The notes: generated by a model not told the origin, from the sequence alone. Numbered from the stretch's first letter, positions 1 through 12,239 are shown. The stretch is 64,000 bases of DNA from Berberis thunbergii (GCA_003290165.1 QNQO01000223.1:1054001-1118000), one strand, 5' to 3'. Numbers and translations are program-made.

Positions 1-2775
1 CTCATCCCTCAGCTTAAAAGCCTCACTCAGGTTGCCTTCTTTACAGTGAGCATCGAACAGTGTACCATAAGTTACTCCATCAGGCTTAATTCCCTTTGCA
101 ACCATCTCCTCAAATAAAATAAATGCTTCTGATAGGTTCCCTTTTTTAACATAGCCCTGTATTAGCGACGTGTAAGTAACAGTATTAGGCATAAGGCCCA
201 TTTCCTGCATTTTCAAAAAGATGTGGTTTGCATCCTCCATATTACCTGCCTTGCACAGACAGTCGATCAAAGTTGTATATGTCACATTATTCGGCATAAC
301 CCCTTTATCAGCCATCTGCTGGAGCAAGTGGTTGACTTCTTGCAGATCACCAGTCTTGCAGAAACCATCAATTAAAGTATTGAAAGAGAGTGTTGTAGCA
401 AATCCCTTTTCTGCCATTTCCAGAAACAAATCCACAGCCTTCTGCATGTTTCCATTTTTGCAGCAACCATCGATGAGAGCATTGTAGGCAAAGTTATCCT
501 GCAGAACCCCCTTTGAAGGCATCTCACTGAACAAACTAAATGCTTCAGTCATATTTCCCGATTTGCAGTGCCCGGATATCATTGTAGTATACGTAACACC
601 ATTTGGAACCAAACCCTTCCCTAAGAAGCTATCGAACAATTTTCTAGCTCTTTCGGTGTCATCTGACTTGCATAAGCCATCGATCAAGGCATTGTATGTA
701 ACGATGTTGGGCTCAACACCTTTCTTACACATATCATCATGAAGTTCAAAAGCTTTATCCATATCAGCTTGCTTGCAGAACCTTGAGATGAGACTGCTAT
801 AAGTAAATGCGTCAGGAACCAAACCCTTCTCCTGGAGTTCTGAGAAGACCCCCATAGCTTCCTCTATCTTTCCATTCCTTAAGAGACCATGAATGAGCAC
901 AGTGTAAGCTTGCACATCAGGAAGCACACCTCGTCCAAGCATAGACCTAAATGTTGAAAAGGCTCCTGTTACGTCATCCTCCTTGCAGTGCCCCTCAATC
1001 ATAGCTGTGTAAATAACAGCATTCGGCACCAAGCCATGATCAAGCATCTCCGATAAATACCTTTCTGCATCCAGCATTTCCCCTGCCTTACTATGCCCGT
1101 GGATAAAAGCACCATAGGTATAAGCATTTGGGGTTAACCCCCTTTCCACCATTTCAACAAGAAAGGTTCTTGCTTCTTCCATCTTCACCGATTTACAGAG
1201 ACCGATTATAAGAGAGTTATAACAAAATACATCCGGCTCTATGCCTTTCTGGCTCATTTCCTCCAAAATCTTTCTAGCCTCTCCAACTCTGCCTTCGCGG
1301 CAATGCGCTGAAATAAGAGTTGTAAAGATTACAGCATTCGGCTTCAAACCCCTTGAAACCATTTCTTCCAAAATCCCATTGGCTTGTTGCAGATCCCCAC
1401 AATGGCATAGACCATTGATTATTACACTGTAAGTCACCACAGTTGGAGCTAAGTTCTTTCTCTTCATCTCGTCAAGCAGCTCAAAAGCCTTACTCATATC
1501 ACGCTCTCGACAATACCCCTCAATCACCAAACTGTAAGTGTGGGAATCAGGTTGCAATCCAATTCCAACCATTTCATTCAAAAGTTCATGTGCCTTGTTC
1601 ATATTACCAACCTTACAAACCCCACGAACAAGGATGTTATAGGCGAAGATATTTAGCTGCACGCCATGAGTCACCATCTCATCCCTCAATCTGAACGCTT
1701 CCTCTATATTACCTTCTCTCATGAACCCCTCGATTAAGGTTGAATACGTGATTAACTCAGACTTTATTCCAACCTTTGACATCTCCAACAATATTGACTT
1801 TGCCTCTTGTGACCTTCGCGCTTTGCATAGCCCATTTATTAGTATGCTATAGGTATAGTTATCTGGGAACAACCCCTTTCCAGTAATAGATTTCGTCAAA
1901 CCAAAAGCTTCATCAAGGCCTCCAACTCTACACAAACCTCTTATAACAACATTGTAAGTAACCAAGTTGGGGCTGCATCCCTTCTGTTCCATTTCAAAGA
2001 GGATTCTTTTTGCCTCTTTTAAATTACCAACCTTACAAAAAGCTCCAATCACATTCGTATAAGTATAAACATCAAACGTTAATTTTGCATCAAACATCCG
2101 CTCATAAACCTTCCAAAACAATTCCATCATATTGGCCTTCATAAGTTGGTTCAAAAGAGAATTACAACATAGTAAACTAGGCATAAATTGGACATTTTTG
2201 GATACTAAAAGCACATCCACAGCTTCTCTCAACATACCCTTTTTCCTGTATGCATCCATTAACAACTCAAACACAATGGTATTATTAGAACCCGGGCAAG
2301 TTCTATACCTACTAACAATCGAATCGATAATCGCCGAAGGGGACGAATGGGTTCTTATCATATGTTCGAACAAATCATTCACACACCCAAACATATTGGA
2401 ATTACAGAGATGAACAGCCATTATAACAAAGGATTTCAAATTTTGACGAATACCCATTTTATTTGAAGACCAGTAAAAGAAATTGAGAAGGCGTTTGGGA
2501 TCACCAACCGGATTTTCATGAAGTAGAGATTGAATTAGCTCTGGATTTAGCTTCTTTGGGATGTCTGTGGAGTCAATTAGGATCCTCCAGTCGTCGTGCT
2601 TCAAAAGATTGGAAATGCGTTGCCGAATGGAATCCCCATCGTTTCCTTCTTTGTTGGTGCAGAACCCCATGAAGTATTTGAGAGAAGATGGTCTTCTGGG
2701 TCTGTGAAGGAACCCACCAAGGCGATCTACCAAAAAATGAAGCTCTTTTAGAGAGAGTTGTTGTCGCCTCCCCAT
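1..2775 (-). CDS. Pentatricopeptide-repeat (PPR) protein, P class, 3' end beyond the window
   Basis: The minus strand is open from the ATG at 2775 to the window edge: 925 codons with no stop, and the frame is consistent at the three places I checked (297, 1572, 2775). After about 190 non-repeat residues it consists of roughly twenty 35-residue PPR motifs, recognisable by recurring VTYNxLIDGLCK and MxxKGxxPN blocks. No PLS-type, E or DYW motifs are visible, so it is P class. Family knowledge: such proteins bind organellar RNA and act in processing, stability or translation. The arginine-rich start (MGRRQQLSLKELHF) could be a mitochondrial or plastid presequence, but I cannot decide which. Architecture and N-terminal style resemble the Arabidopsis At5g61990 group (from memory). 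The ATG is chosen because it is the first in frame after a CT-rich leader. No intron is seen, as is usual for PPR genes. The stop codon lies left of position 1. Confidence 0.93.
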   Translation of the reverse strand, partial: MGRRQQLSLKELHFLVDRLGGFLHRPRRPSSLKYFMGFCTNKEGNDGDSIRQRISNLLKHDDWRILIDSTDIPKKLNPELIQSLLHENPVGDPKRLLNFFYWSSNKMGIRQNLKSFVIMAVHLCNSNMFGCVNDLFEHMIRTHSSPSAIIDSIVSRYRTCPGSNNTIVFELLMDAYRKKGMLREAVDVLLVSKNVQFMPSLLCCNSLLNQLMKANMMELFWKVYERMFDAKLTFDVYTYTNVIGAFCKVGNLKEAKRILFEMEQKGCSPNLVTYNVVIRGLCRVGGLDEAFGLTKSITGKGLFPDNYTYSILINGLCKARRSQEAKSILLEMSKVGIKSELITYSTLIEGFMREGNIEEAFRLRDEMVTHGVQLNIFAYNILVRGVCKVGNMNKAHELLNEMVGIGLQPDSHTYSLVIEGYCRERDMSKAFELLDEMKRKNLAPTVVTYSVIINGLCHCGDLQQANGILEEMVSRGLKPNAVIFTTLISAHCREGRVGEARKILEEMSQKGIEPDVFCYNSLIIGLCKSVKMEEARTFLVEMVERGLTPNAYTYGAFIHGHSKAGEMLDAERYLSEMLDHGLVPNAVIYTAMIEGHCKEDDVTGAFSTFRSMLGRGVLPDVQAYTVLIHGLLRNGKIEEAMGVFSELQEKGLVPDAFTYSSLISRFCKQADMDKAFELHDDMCKKGVEPNIVTYNALIDGLCKSDDTERARKLFDSFLGKGLVPNGVTYTTMISGHCKSGNMTEAFSLFSEMPSKGVLQDNFAYNALIDGCCKNGNMQKAVDLFLEMAEKGFATTLSFNTLIDGFCKTGDLQEVNHLLQQMADKGVMPNNVTYTTLIDCLCKAGNMEDANHIFLKMQEMGLMPNTVTYTSLIQGYVKKGNLSEAFILFEEMVAKGIKPDGVTYGTLFDAHCKEGNLSEAFKLRDE

Positions 2776-3013
2776 TGTTCTGCTTCAGAAAAAAAATCTA
2801 AACTTTGTGAAGTAGATGAACCCACTCACATACCCTCTCTACCTCTCTCTCTGATTCTCTAATTTTTCTCTGATTGTTTTGTTGTCTTCAGCTTCTCTCT
2901 GTGTTGTTCATCCCCAAATGCGAGTGACAAACACTTCTCTTCGAATATTTGCCTCGAAAGGCTCGCGCTACATGCAACGTCGGGTTTAACATGTTTCACC
3001 ACACAACAATGAG
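2776..3013 (-). promoter_or_regulatory. 5' leader and upstream region of the PPR gene
   Basis: On the minus strand this is AG-rich (CT-rich on plus, 2823-2900), typical of plant 5' leaders. I see no convincing TATA box, and no other gene. Confidence 0.3.
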
Positions 3014-3551
3014 CAAGTCTAGGGAGCTAGACTTAGTGCGCCAGGCCTAGCTCTCTACCATAACACATTTTTGAGATGTATGATGATGCACATTTTGAGA
3101 ATGTTGAATGGTAGAGACTTAGGCCTGGCGCAGATCTGATGCATGAGGCCTGACTCTCTAGAATTGGGGCACAACAATTCTTAAAGAGCTAGACCCCTAG
3201 CGCCATATCGACGCCAGGGGAGCTTCAAGACCATCCATCATCTTGTTTTCTTCATCTGTTATTCTTCTTTTTCTTCTTCTGTTCTTCACCTTCATCTATT
3301 TTCTTTCCCCAATTCTAGGCAGCCAGGCTTTTTAGCTAGGTTTTAGTCTTTTTACATTTCTACCCCTTTTATAGATAATGTTTGTGATTGTGTTTTAAAG
3401 AAATGGGTAAAAGTGTAAAAACACCTAAGCCTGACAAAAAAAAGGGCTTTAAAACCTGGCTGCCTAGACAAACTGATTTTTTTCATCTTCATCATATTCT
3501 TGAGGCTCCCCTGGCGCTGATCTGATGTTAGGGGCTCGGCTCTTAAGAAAA
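3014..3551. repeat. Two imperfect palindromes (fold-back repeats)
   Basis: Segment 3014-3053 (core GCGCCAGGCCTAG) is inverted at 3113-3165 (core TTAGGCCTGGCGC). Segment 3176-3240 (core CGCCAGGGGAGC) is inverted at 3500-3551 (core GCTCCCCTGGCG), with inner arms around CTAGGCAGCCAGG at 3316 and its complement at 3455. The two palindromes share their core, so they look like related fold-back or MITE units. Target duplications were not found. Confidence 0.5.
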
Positions 3552-4312
3552 ACTCTCCACCACATCATGAAAATGTAGGGTCATTTAGATGTTAGTCATA
3601 TGGCTGGGGCATGGTTTGGTCATTTAGATAGTTCGATAATTCTAAAATAAAAAATATTTAGTAAAATTTCAACATATTTCGAAAAAATTGCATTCTTTAC
3701 CCCCACCATTTCTCAACAAAAAAACTATCCACACTCACTTGCACTTCTCTTTCTCTCATTTGGCTTTCTCCCTTGGACCGTTTGTAAACAAATTGAAGCC
3801 AATTTAGGGTTTTAGTCCTTCATAAAAAAAATGTAAACTTCTAAAAAGATCATCTTCAATCATTTTTATTTTCAAGTCTGACACATGCGGGAAAAAAAAA
3901 TCAAAGAACAACTACAACAATTCTCAATGTATTATAGGAACCATATATCAAATTAAGCAAAAATCCAACATTGTAAAATTTTTAAGAGAATTGAAGCTAT
4001 ACACGTGGTTAATACAGGGCTATGTTAAAAAATAAAACCTATCAGAAGCATGTAACTTTATTCATTGTTGTTTAAAACTTTAGAAAATTCATCGTAGTTT
4101 AACAAGGCGGGCAAGAAGAAATGTCAAAGAGTGGAGGTGTCGGATCTCCAGACGATGAAAGCAATCACAAATGTCGAAGATGATGGATTGGAAGAAGATC
4201 GTCAGGTAATTTGAAAACCCTAACTTTCAATGATGGATGTTTTTTTAGAAAATTTAAGACTTTAATTTCGATATGTTCTTGTCCTTTCTTCCCATTTTGG
4301 TCTTCATGACTT
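3552..4312. other. Gene-free AT-rich stretch
   Basis: No coding region is recognised. A short possible exon start (ATG at 4121, GT donor-like site near 4206) is followed by a stop in its first frame. I give it no function. Confidence 0.3.
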
Positions 4313-4562
4313 GAAAATATGTTTCTGTTTCCACATAAGATCATAATGAGTGAATATTTTCTTTGCAAAATTGTAAGAGTGTTGTATGTGCATGCTTCTC
4401 TTTGTTTCTATTATTCGAATCATACATACAAAAACTAACATTGGAAAGTGTCTTATTGCTTGTCTTTGAAATAAGTAAAATGGCAAACACCAATTTTATA
4501 TAAATCATTTCAAATAAATGAAATAGTTTTTAATTAAAAAAATGTATGAATTGTTGATTACA
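4313..4562 (+). repeat. Degenerate tandem repeat R, copy 1
   Basis: A segment of about 250 bp with anchors CATACATACAAAAACTAAC, GGAAAGTGTCTTA, GCTTGTCTTTGAAATAAGTA and ATGTATGAATTGTTGATT. The same anchors in the same order recur in copy 2 (split) and copy 3 (13536-13830). This copy is uninterrupted where copy 2 holds a transposon. Origin unknown. Confidence 0.7.
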
Positions 4563-4616
4563 GATGATGATCATTTGCTATACACGCTGAATTCACGGCA
4601 TTTTGCTCCAATCTTT

Positions 4617-4731
4617 CAGTGATACATACAAAAATTAACCCTTGGAAAGTGTCTTACTACTTGTCTTTAAATAAGTAAATTGGCGAAGGCAAATTATATA
4701 TTATGAAATCATTCCGAAATAATGAAATAAT
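4617..4731 (+). repeat. Degenerate tandem repeat R, copy 2, left part
   Basis: It starts at the GATACATACAAAAATTAAC anchor and runs to GAAATAAT, where the hAT-like element begins. The remainder resumes at 12457. Confidence 0.65.
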
Positions 4732-4986
4732 TAGGAGTGGACATCTCATCCCGCAATTTCGATCTCGTTCAATCCCAATTTTTTCCAGGTCTTATTGGGA
4801 TTGATCAATCCCATCTTATCCCGATCTAGAGTATGATGAGATCAGGATGAATCCAGCTCATCCGTCCCGAAATTATTTTTTTAATATTTATTATGAATAA
4901 TTTTAATATTAGCTCATGATAAAAGGTAAATAGATTTTAGCATTTGTTATGATTGATCAAAGTTGGTTGGCATAAGTAATCATAAC

Positions 4987-5837
4987 TGATAAACACCCAA
5001 AACATCGATTATTACACTCCTAAATATACAATTGTTAAGTTCAATTATCAAATAAAAAATATCTCATTACTTGTATTTTGTGCATTTTATAGGAATTCAA
5101 ACACCAATCTCAAATCATGCATAAAGTGACACAATAAGGGTTAATTCAACAACTAGAAGGCTTAATGGGAGTCAAATGCATTTATAAGGATTAAAGAAAT
5201 TTAATCCCAAGACCTATGAAGTCAAGCCCACAAAGCAACAACTACGGATCTCGAGAAAATCAATATGAAGATTTGGACGTCCACATGGTGAACTTTATCA
5301 TAAAAAAATCCTACAAGACATGTTTCCTTATTCAACTCCAACATCATTCATTGTTTCATTCAATCATATTTCATTGTTTAACTCAAACTATGTTTTCTTG
5401 TTTCACTCAACTATGTTTTCTTATTTCACTTAAACTCTTTTTACCTATAAAAACCCCATACATAGAGTTCATAAAAGAATAGTCTTTTTAGAGAGTTTTT
5501 TTATTTGTAGTTCTTGGCTTTATATTTTCTTGGCAGAGAAGTGCGTGTACTACAGTTTAATTCCATTTAAAAAGTCTTATATTTGTTTTTCTTTTTTCTA
5601 TAACTTTTAATTTATTTTCACCATTCATTATTTTACTCTTCTCTTTATTCTTTAAATTAAAAATTAAATTTGTCTTTTAATTCACTTGAAGTAGTCGATA
5701 ACCCCTACTTTCACTATGCATTGTTGAAGTGTATTGCATGTACGGTTGAAGGAAAAAAAAATAAAAATAATAGATAATTCTTTTATTGATGTCGAAAATC
5801 ATGCAACGACATTAATGTCGGTTTTTGACATCAATCA
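4987..5837 (+). repeat. 5' LTR of the Athila-like element
   Basis: 851 bp, TG...CA ends. CTATAAAAACC at about 5447 is a plausible TATA box, followed by a short transcribed region and T-rich U5. The repeat partner is 10836-11705. Confidence 0.85.
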
Positions 5838-5839
5838 AA

Positions 5840-5857
5840 TGGCGTTGTTGCACATCA
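5840..5857 (+). promoter_or_regulatory. Primer binding site, degraded tRNA-Asp type
   Basis: TGGCGTTGTTGCACATCA, two bases after the LTR. It resembles the Athila-type site TGGCGCCGTTGCCGGGGA, with C-to-T changes suggestive of deamination. Confidence 0.7.
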
Positions 5858-7600
5858 CTTGTTGAAGGAAGACATTCTTGAAGATACAACTTTGGAGACA
5901 ATAGAGAAGATTTTTATTTTCTTTAATTCTTTTTCCCTTTTCTTTAATTTTTTTGTCATCTTTATGCGTTTTTTGGGTAATTTTCAGCATTTAACAGAAA
6001 CAACACAGCAGCAGACGGCTCAAACATCGTCCATTTCACGTGCATTTTTACATCAAATTCCTTGACACTCTCCTGAATTTCTGTAATTTTTTCAGATTTG
6101 TTAGATGTCGGTTGCTTGTTGAACAAATTCGTTTGAAAAAAGTGGGTGATAAAGCTGCGAAATTGCCCAAGACTTGCTTGAATATATTTTTTATTTTTTG
6201 TTTGTAGTTTTTAGTGAGGAAGAGAGTTTATTCTTTATTAACTTTTTTTTATATGCCTCGAATATATGGTCGAGTGCAAGTTGTAATAGTTATGCATTAT
6301 TTTAGCATTAGGTTGATTGTTAGTTTTAGGTTAGAATTAATTCACTTTCAAAAAAAAAAAAATTTGACTTCTTGACCAAGACCATTAAACATCTTTGCAT
6401 GTGTAATTGTTTGATTGTATGTTTATTTATTTAGATAGCAATCGAAGTCAGAAATAAAATTAAAAATAAAGTTATTTGAAAATGGCTAATTTTTTTTAGT
6501 GGACAACTAGTGGTGTTGTGGGGGAGAAAACAATTGCTTGACCTAGGAGGAGTAGCTCTCAAATGACAATTCTCTCTACTCCCACAGTAGTAACTTTATG
6601 TCCGAGCTCACAAGTTAGTAAGTATCTCTTTCAGACACATTGTTTTAGTGGCTTTGGTGCTGAGTGAAAATCGATTGGACATTGCTTGGTGTTTGTTTAT
6701 GTTTATGCATCTTAACGAACTGTGTGGTTGCTTACGTTAATAAACTACCATGCAGAGAGGGCAGACCTAGCCCTATTTTTGAAATTGGTGGGATTTCATC
6801 ACCCACCTCATCACTCCAGTTGTGTGAAATAAGACACATAATAAAATCAACTAAGATTAGAGCCAACTAGAATGGTGTTCATAGGACAACTAAGACCAAG
6901 GTTATTCTACTGAATTTTGTGTTGACTAAAGCAAAACGTGATGTTGGGTTTAATCATTCAATGAACTCCAAGAGGCCACTGCCACATACGTAACTCACCC
7001 GGTACGCCAAGTCATTAGTAAGTTGCAGACCGTAGAAGGATGTGGTGTAACTAACAGTTTTGGCTAGGAACGCACACCCTAAGTACGTATTTGACACACA
7101 ACGTTCTCATATCAATCGGTCTACAGAGCGGTATCACAGGTACAATTCTTAGTTAGACCACGTGATCTCCTATCACTTGTGCAATAATCCGGCTTCTTGC
7201 AAGCATAATTCTGACCTCCTGATTTTGGACTTTGTACCGTTGGATACAATCTTTTAGGATCATCTGTTAGCACCCTATCTAATCAGACCATAATAAATAA
7301 CAGCATAACGCCCATTAGTTTCAATCAATCTTGTCCCTCACATATTAACAAGATAAAATTCCATTAAAATATTGTTTGCTTAGATTTGGCATTTTTGTGG
7401 TTCAGAAGTGATTGTTGCTTGTGTATGTCTTCTTAGCAATTGTCTAGCTAGGGATACTTGATCTTGTGCCTTGTCACTGTCATCTTTCCAATTCATTTTT
7501 TTTCTTTTTATGAAAGTTTGGGAACGACCCAACAAATGCTTGGTTCATACCCAAAATTTTTCTAGCCACCCTAATCCACTCTTTGCTTTTTTTACCACAT
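5858..7600 (+). other. Leader region of the Athila-like element
   Basis: Non-coding internal leader between the primer site and gag remnants. The open stretches at 5859-6065 and 6664-6870 have no recognisable similarity. Confidence 0.5.
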
Positions 7601-7739
7601 TCATCCCCACCTACCTCCCCTCACCCTCCAATCAATACTGAAATGGAAGAATGTCCAATTTGGGAATACAATGTTCCCCTTGCTGCCAATGTGCACGGAT
7701 GCATTAAGCTGCCCCCTATCACGACAACTCAATTTTAGA

Positions 7740-8330
7740 TTAGACCAGTTATTATTAATATGTTGTCGAAGTTTCATGGGCATGATCGAGAAAGCCCATA
7801 TGTCCATCTTGGAAAGTTTCTTGAAGTTTGTCGTACTTTTAAGAACCAAAACATAGATGAAGAAAATGTTAGACTTCGTTTGTTTCCTTTCTCTCTTGAT
7901 GATTGAGCCACCTCATGGCTAAATTCTCTCCCTACCAGTTCCATCAAATCATGAGAGGATTTAGTTAGAAAGTTTCTAGTGAAGTACTTCCCATGAGAAA
8001 GACCCTAAATATTGAGGAGTTTACTCAAACACGTGATGAACTTTTTTTATGAAGCATGGGGCCGCTTTCAAGATTTATTATTCATGAAGTGCCCCATCAT
8101 GATTTTGAAAAACGAGTGCTAGTGCAAAGTTTCTATAATGGATTGATTGTCGAATCTAGAAATATGATCGAATCCATGCATCACGGGAAATTCATGCGTA
8201 AAACTGGTACTGATGCTTATACCTTTCTAATTGAACTTGCTGATGATTCTCGACAATGGACTGTCCATAGAGACTTGAAACCTAGTTATTCTAGAAAATC
8301 ACGTCTATTTAAACCAAGGAAGATACAGAA
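7740..8330 (+). pseudogene. Athila-like gag remnant
   Basis: Conceptual translation across frames shows a plant Ty3/gypsy gag core: a SPYVHLGKFLEVCRTFKN block, then ENVRLRLFPFSLDD, an SWLNSLP motif, FLVKYFP, and after a frame change HHDFEKRVLVQSFYNGL, the retrotransposon-gag signature. Stops interrupt it (for example after FSLDD at about 7903), and the frame shifts between about 8000 and 8060. The open segment 8056-8367 covers the C-terminal part. The zinc knuckle and everything downstream in pol are missing. Not functional. Confidence 0.8.
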
Positions 8331-8344
8331 CTGCATTCAAAACT

Positions 8345-8770
8345 CCTTTAGGGATGTCTCCCTATAAATTGGTTTTTGGTAAACCTTGTCACATTCCTGT
8401 CGATCTCCAACATAGAGCTTATTGGGCTATAAAGAGTCTAAACTTTGACCTCGATATGGCTGGTAAAAAATGGAAACTTCAGCTCAATGAGTAAGAAGAA
8501 TTGAGGTATGATGCTTATGACTTATCCAAGAACTACGAAGATAAAATGAAGTGGATACATGATAAAAACATCATTAAAAAAATTCCTTTTTGGTCAGAAA
8601 GTCCTACTCTACAACTCTCGTTTTCACCTCTTTCCAGGTAAGCTAAAAACTCGTTGGTCTGGTCCATTCATTGTACGTGATGTTAAAGACTACGGTGTCA
8701 TCACCGTAGAAAACCCTACAAATGGTAGTATCTTTTAAGTAAATAGACCGCGATTGAAGCCATACCATGA
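8345..8770 (+). pseudogene. Integrase C-terminal remnant of the Athila-like element
   Basis: Translation gives [46 protein letters not shown] and YEDKMKWIHDKNI, the conserved block after the integrase core in Athila/Tat Ty3/gypsy polyproteins. Then, after a frameshift, come GQKVLLYN-like and KTRWSGPF-like segments. At least two stops and one frameshift are present. It abuts gag because of an internal deletion near 8335. Confidence 0.8.
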
Positions 8771-9751
8771 ACTTTCCACAAGGTCAGTGAAAATCATTCA
8801 ATTGATTGATCCTAACTATGAGGATTAGTCACGCCCTCAAATTCATACTCCACTAAGCATGTTTGGGGGTGGTATCCACCACTCCCATTACGTCCGACAA
8901 TGACATTAAACTTAAGGCTACTGGGAGGCAGCTTAGTCCGTTTATGCATTCATTCATTCATAAAATAATTATAATAAAAATAATAATATCGCCAATTCCT
9001 GTTTGGGGGTGATGTATTTTTAATAATACATCACCCCCACCAACTCACTATTTTTCATTGCAGGGATGGTACAAATGTTCAACAAATTACCCGAGGTAAT
9101 AAGTTCTAATTTTTATTTCTCACTTTTCATTTCATTTGTTTAACACTGGGGACAATGTTCTATTTGTTTAGGGGTGGGGAGATTTATCAAAATTCATACC
9201 TATTTTGAAAATCTTTTTTCTAAAAAAAATGATGTGGTATCCTAGCTATGATGAGATTGGACTACTTGATTCATTATATTTAGGCAAAGAGATGTTGGAA
9301 GTTTATTACTAGAGTAAATATTGCATTTGAGCATCCAGGAACAAATAAATTTGTGCACAATGACCACAGATGTTGTTTGAAATACAGAAGTAAGTAACTT
9401 CCTGAGAATCTAGATGAATAATAGTGGAGATTTTTAACCTTGTGAGCTATCAGACCTTTTATTTTATTCAAAGTGTTTTTACACAACTCCGAGTCATACG
9501 ATGATTTAAAATTTTATTGGACATTAACTTGTTGTGAAGTCTCATTATTCTTCTTTTAAGTTGGTCACTGAGGATCAATGACATCTTTTTTTATTTAAGA
9601 GAAACATAGGTATTGTAGTCTATTTGAGACTTATAACCATTACCAAACCTTAGAAGGTAAATTAGACATCTCTTGTCCATTTGAACATTCTCAAAATCAT
9701 CTTGCTAAACATTTCATCCAATACCAATGTGAGCATTTGTCTTGGTTTATT

Positions 9752-9839
<88 letters not shown>

Positions 9840-10835
9840 CTAATTTTCCCCTTTATGTTTTTGAAAAATGTTAGAAAGATTTATGAAGAAAAAGGGGATT
9901 GCAAAGTGAAATTCCAAAGTCCAAGGTAGTTAAAAAGAAAAAAGGTTATGAAGAAAAAAAAAAGATTGTGAAGAAAGGAGAATAAAAAGAAGTGATCGAT
10001 GAGTTCCCTATTAAGCTATTTGAAAACCTTACATTTTCATAAACATTTATTTACTTACCATCTACCCCACTCTTCCTCATATATTAAAAAAAAAAAAGTC
10101 AGATTCATTTTTATTTTAGAGAAGTCCTAATTAACCCTATGGTAAGGTATGGTAAAAAGTGGAGAGTAGATGAGAAGACGCTATGGTGGGTAACTCGACA
10201 TTCTTGCAAGTAATCAACGTTCATTCCATGAGACTATTATTCTCTTTCATGTCCGTTTATTCTTATGAGCATGTGAGAAGTTTGAATTTTCTCATTTCCA
10301 CTTTTCCTCACATGCAAGAGAAAAAATATTTTACCCAAACTCAGAGTGATCATTTCAAAGAGATTAACTGGTGAGTTTTGAAGTCAAAACGGCTATTCCA
10401 AAAGTGGATTTGGATGTACATTACTTTGACACAAAAAATAGCGTTTGTTGGTTATTCACACACACACACTCACACCTTGTTCCAAAGTTGCTCACTTGTA
10501 ATGTGCATTTTAATAAGAAGTTACATATGTCTCTTGTCTTCTATGTGGTTGAATAGCATGGACATTCTCTAAGAAAAATAGGACACATATCAATTTTGTT
10601 TCATATAAAAAAATTGTTTGTGGGTGTCTTGGGAGGCTAAAACTCCTCCTTTAGTGTCATGCTAGGGGTTCAAGGCGGTGTTGCATATTGTAAATGCAAT
10701 CGAGTCATACCAGCGAAAGTGGCATTGATTTCTTTGAGAAGTTTAGGACGAATACACATATTTTGTTTTGTGTTTTTATATTTCTTTTCGTTGTTCTTTG
10801 CTAGATGACTAGCAAAATGTTGTTTGGGAGTAGTG
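8771..10835 (+). other. 3' internal region of the Athila-like element
   Basis: No intact coding region. It contains a possible purine-rich tract (TTTAGGGGTGGGGAGATT, 9169-9186), an AT microsatellite, and TTGGGAGTAG just before the 3' LTR (polypurine-tract candidate). Confidence 0.5.
9752..9838. repeat. (AT)n microsatellite
   Basis: About 43 uninterrupted AT units within the 3' internal region of the Athila-like element. Confidence 0.95.
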
Positions 10836-11705
10836 TGATAAATACCAAAAACATCGATTTTTACACCCCTAAATATACAAATGTTAAGTCCAATCATGAA
10901 ATAAAAATTTCTCGTTACGTGTATTTTGTGCATTTTGTAGGAATTCAAGCACCAATCTCAAATCATGCATAAAGTGGCACAATAAGGCTAAATTCAACAA
11001 CTAGAAAGTTCAATGAGAGTTCAAATGCATTAATAAGGATTAAATCATTTTAATCCCAAGACCCATGAAGTCAAGCCCCAAAGCAACAACAACTACGGAT
11101 CTCAAGAAAATCAATATAAAGATTTGAACATCCACATGACCAACTTTATCATAAAAAATCTCTACAAGACGTGTTTCCTTATTCAACTCCAACATTATTC
11201 CTTGTTTCATTCAACCATATTTCATTGTTCAACTCAAACCATGTTTCATTGTTGCACTCAACCATTTTTTCTTATTTCACTCAAACCCTTTTACCAATAA
11301 AAACCTCATACATGGAGTTTATAAAGGATGCTTTTTTAGAGAGTTTTTTTAATTGTAGTTATTTGCTTTATATTTTTACTTAGTAGAGAAGTGCATGTAC
11401 TACAGTTTAATTCCATTGAAGAAGTAAGTTTTATCTTTGTTTCTCTTTTTCAATTGTTTCTCTTTCTTTTTTAACTTTTTAGTTTATTTTCACCATCCAT
11501 TATTTTACTCTTCTATTTATTCTTTAGATTAAAATTCAGATTTTCCTTTTAATATACGTGAAGTAGTCGATAACCCGTACTTCCACTATGCATTGTTGAA
11601 ATGTATTGTAGGTTGAAGGAAAAAATAAATAAAAACAATAGATATTTCTTTGATTGATTTCAAAAATCATGCAACGACATTAATGTCGGTTTTTGGCATC
11701 AATCA
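10836..11705 (+). repeat. 3' LTR of the Athila-like element
   Basis: 870 bp, same ends and TATA-like CAATAAAAACC region as the 5' LTR, with scattered substitutions and small indels. Confidence 0.85.
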
Positions 11706-11865
11706 ATAATAATGATACAAATATACAAAGAAGAAACTTTGACCAGTAACTCATTATTTTACAGATATTTTTTTGACACTTGTAGGATTAAACCATCCAA
11801 CTAACTTAGTTCATTGAAAAAAGAAAATTTAAGGTTTTACTAGCCCATACCATTCTTAGCAAACA

Positions 11866-11915
11866 TCATCATCATCAAAGCCCATTCCCGAGATTTTCGG
11901 GGTTGGCTACATGAA
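11866..11915 (-). mobile_element. RTE-type LINE 3' tail fragment
   Basis: Read on minus: CATGTAGCCAACCCCGA ... GGCTTTGATGATGATGATG, the usual 3' end of plant RTE LINEs. It parallels the end of the longer RTE copy at 47185-47900. Only about 50 bp remains. Confidence 0.6.
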
Positions 11916-12239
11916 AAAAAAAAATTAAAAATTAAAAAATTGTTAATGCCTACATCTTTACAATAATAATCCATGCAAAATGCAAACCAGGAACCCATTT
12001 GTTTATACCAACATGAGCATGTAAACTACTTTGTCCCATCGTGATGGGTGAACTAATGGCATGGAGTGAGTACTATAGCATAACCAAATACAGTAATACT
12101 TGTGTTGGCAAGTCTGGTGAAGAATAACTGTTTACAAAGTTATTAACTAATTGGGATGAGATCCATGATTAAAACGAAATAATAATAAATAAATAATCCA
12201 ATGTATCACCCCTGATGAATTTAGAGAAACACAATGGCA

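Larger units (their letters stand above)
4987..11705 (+). mobile_element. Athila-like Ty3/gypsy LTR retrotransposon, internally deleted
   Basis: Two similar direct repeats start with TGATAAA and end with TCAATCA (4987-5837 and 10836-11705). A degraded tRNA-Asp-type primer site follows the first. The internal 5 kb holds gag remnants (about 7740-8330), fused directly to the C-terminal part of integrase (8345-8770), so protease, RT, RNase H and the integrase core are gone. Downstream, ACACTGGGGACAATG and TTTGGGGGTGATG blocks are typical of the region after pol in Athila-type elements. Five-bp flanks are ATAAC and ATAAT (4/5 match). LTR divergence and stops in gag imply an old copy. It interrupts a hAT-type element. 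Confidence 0.85.

Noticed and set aside
4118..4206. First exon of a gene
   Set aside because: In-frame stop after about 20 codons and no downstream exon recognised.
8056..8367. Intact small host gene
   Set aside because: The sequence is the C-terminal gag core of an Athila-like element and lies between its LTRs.
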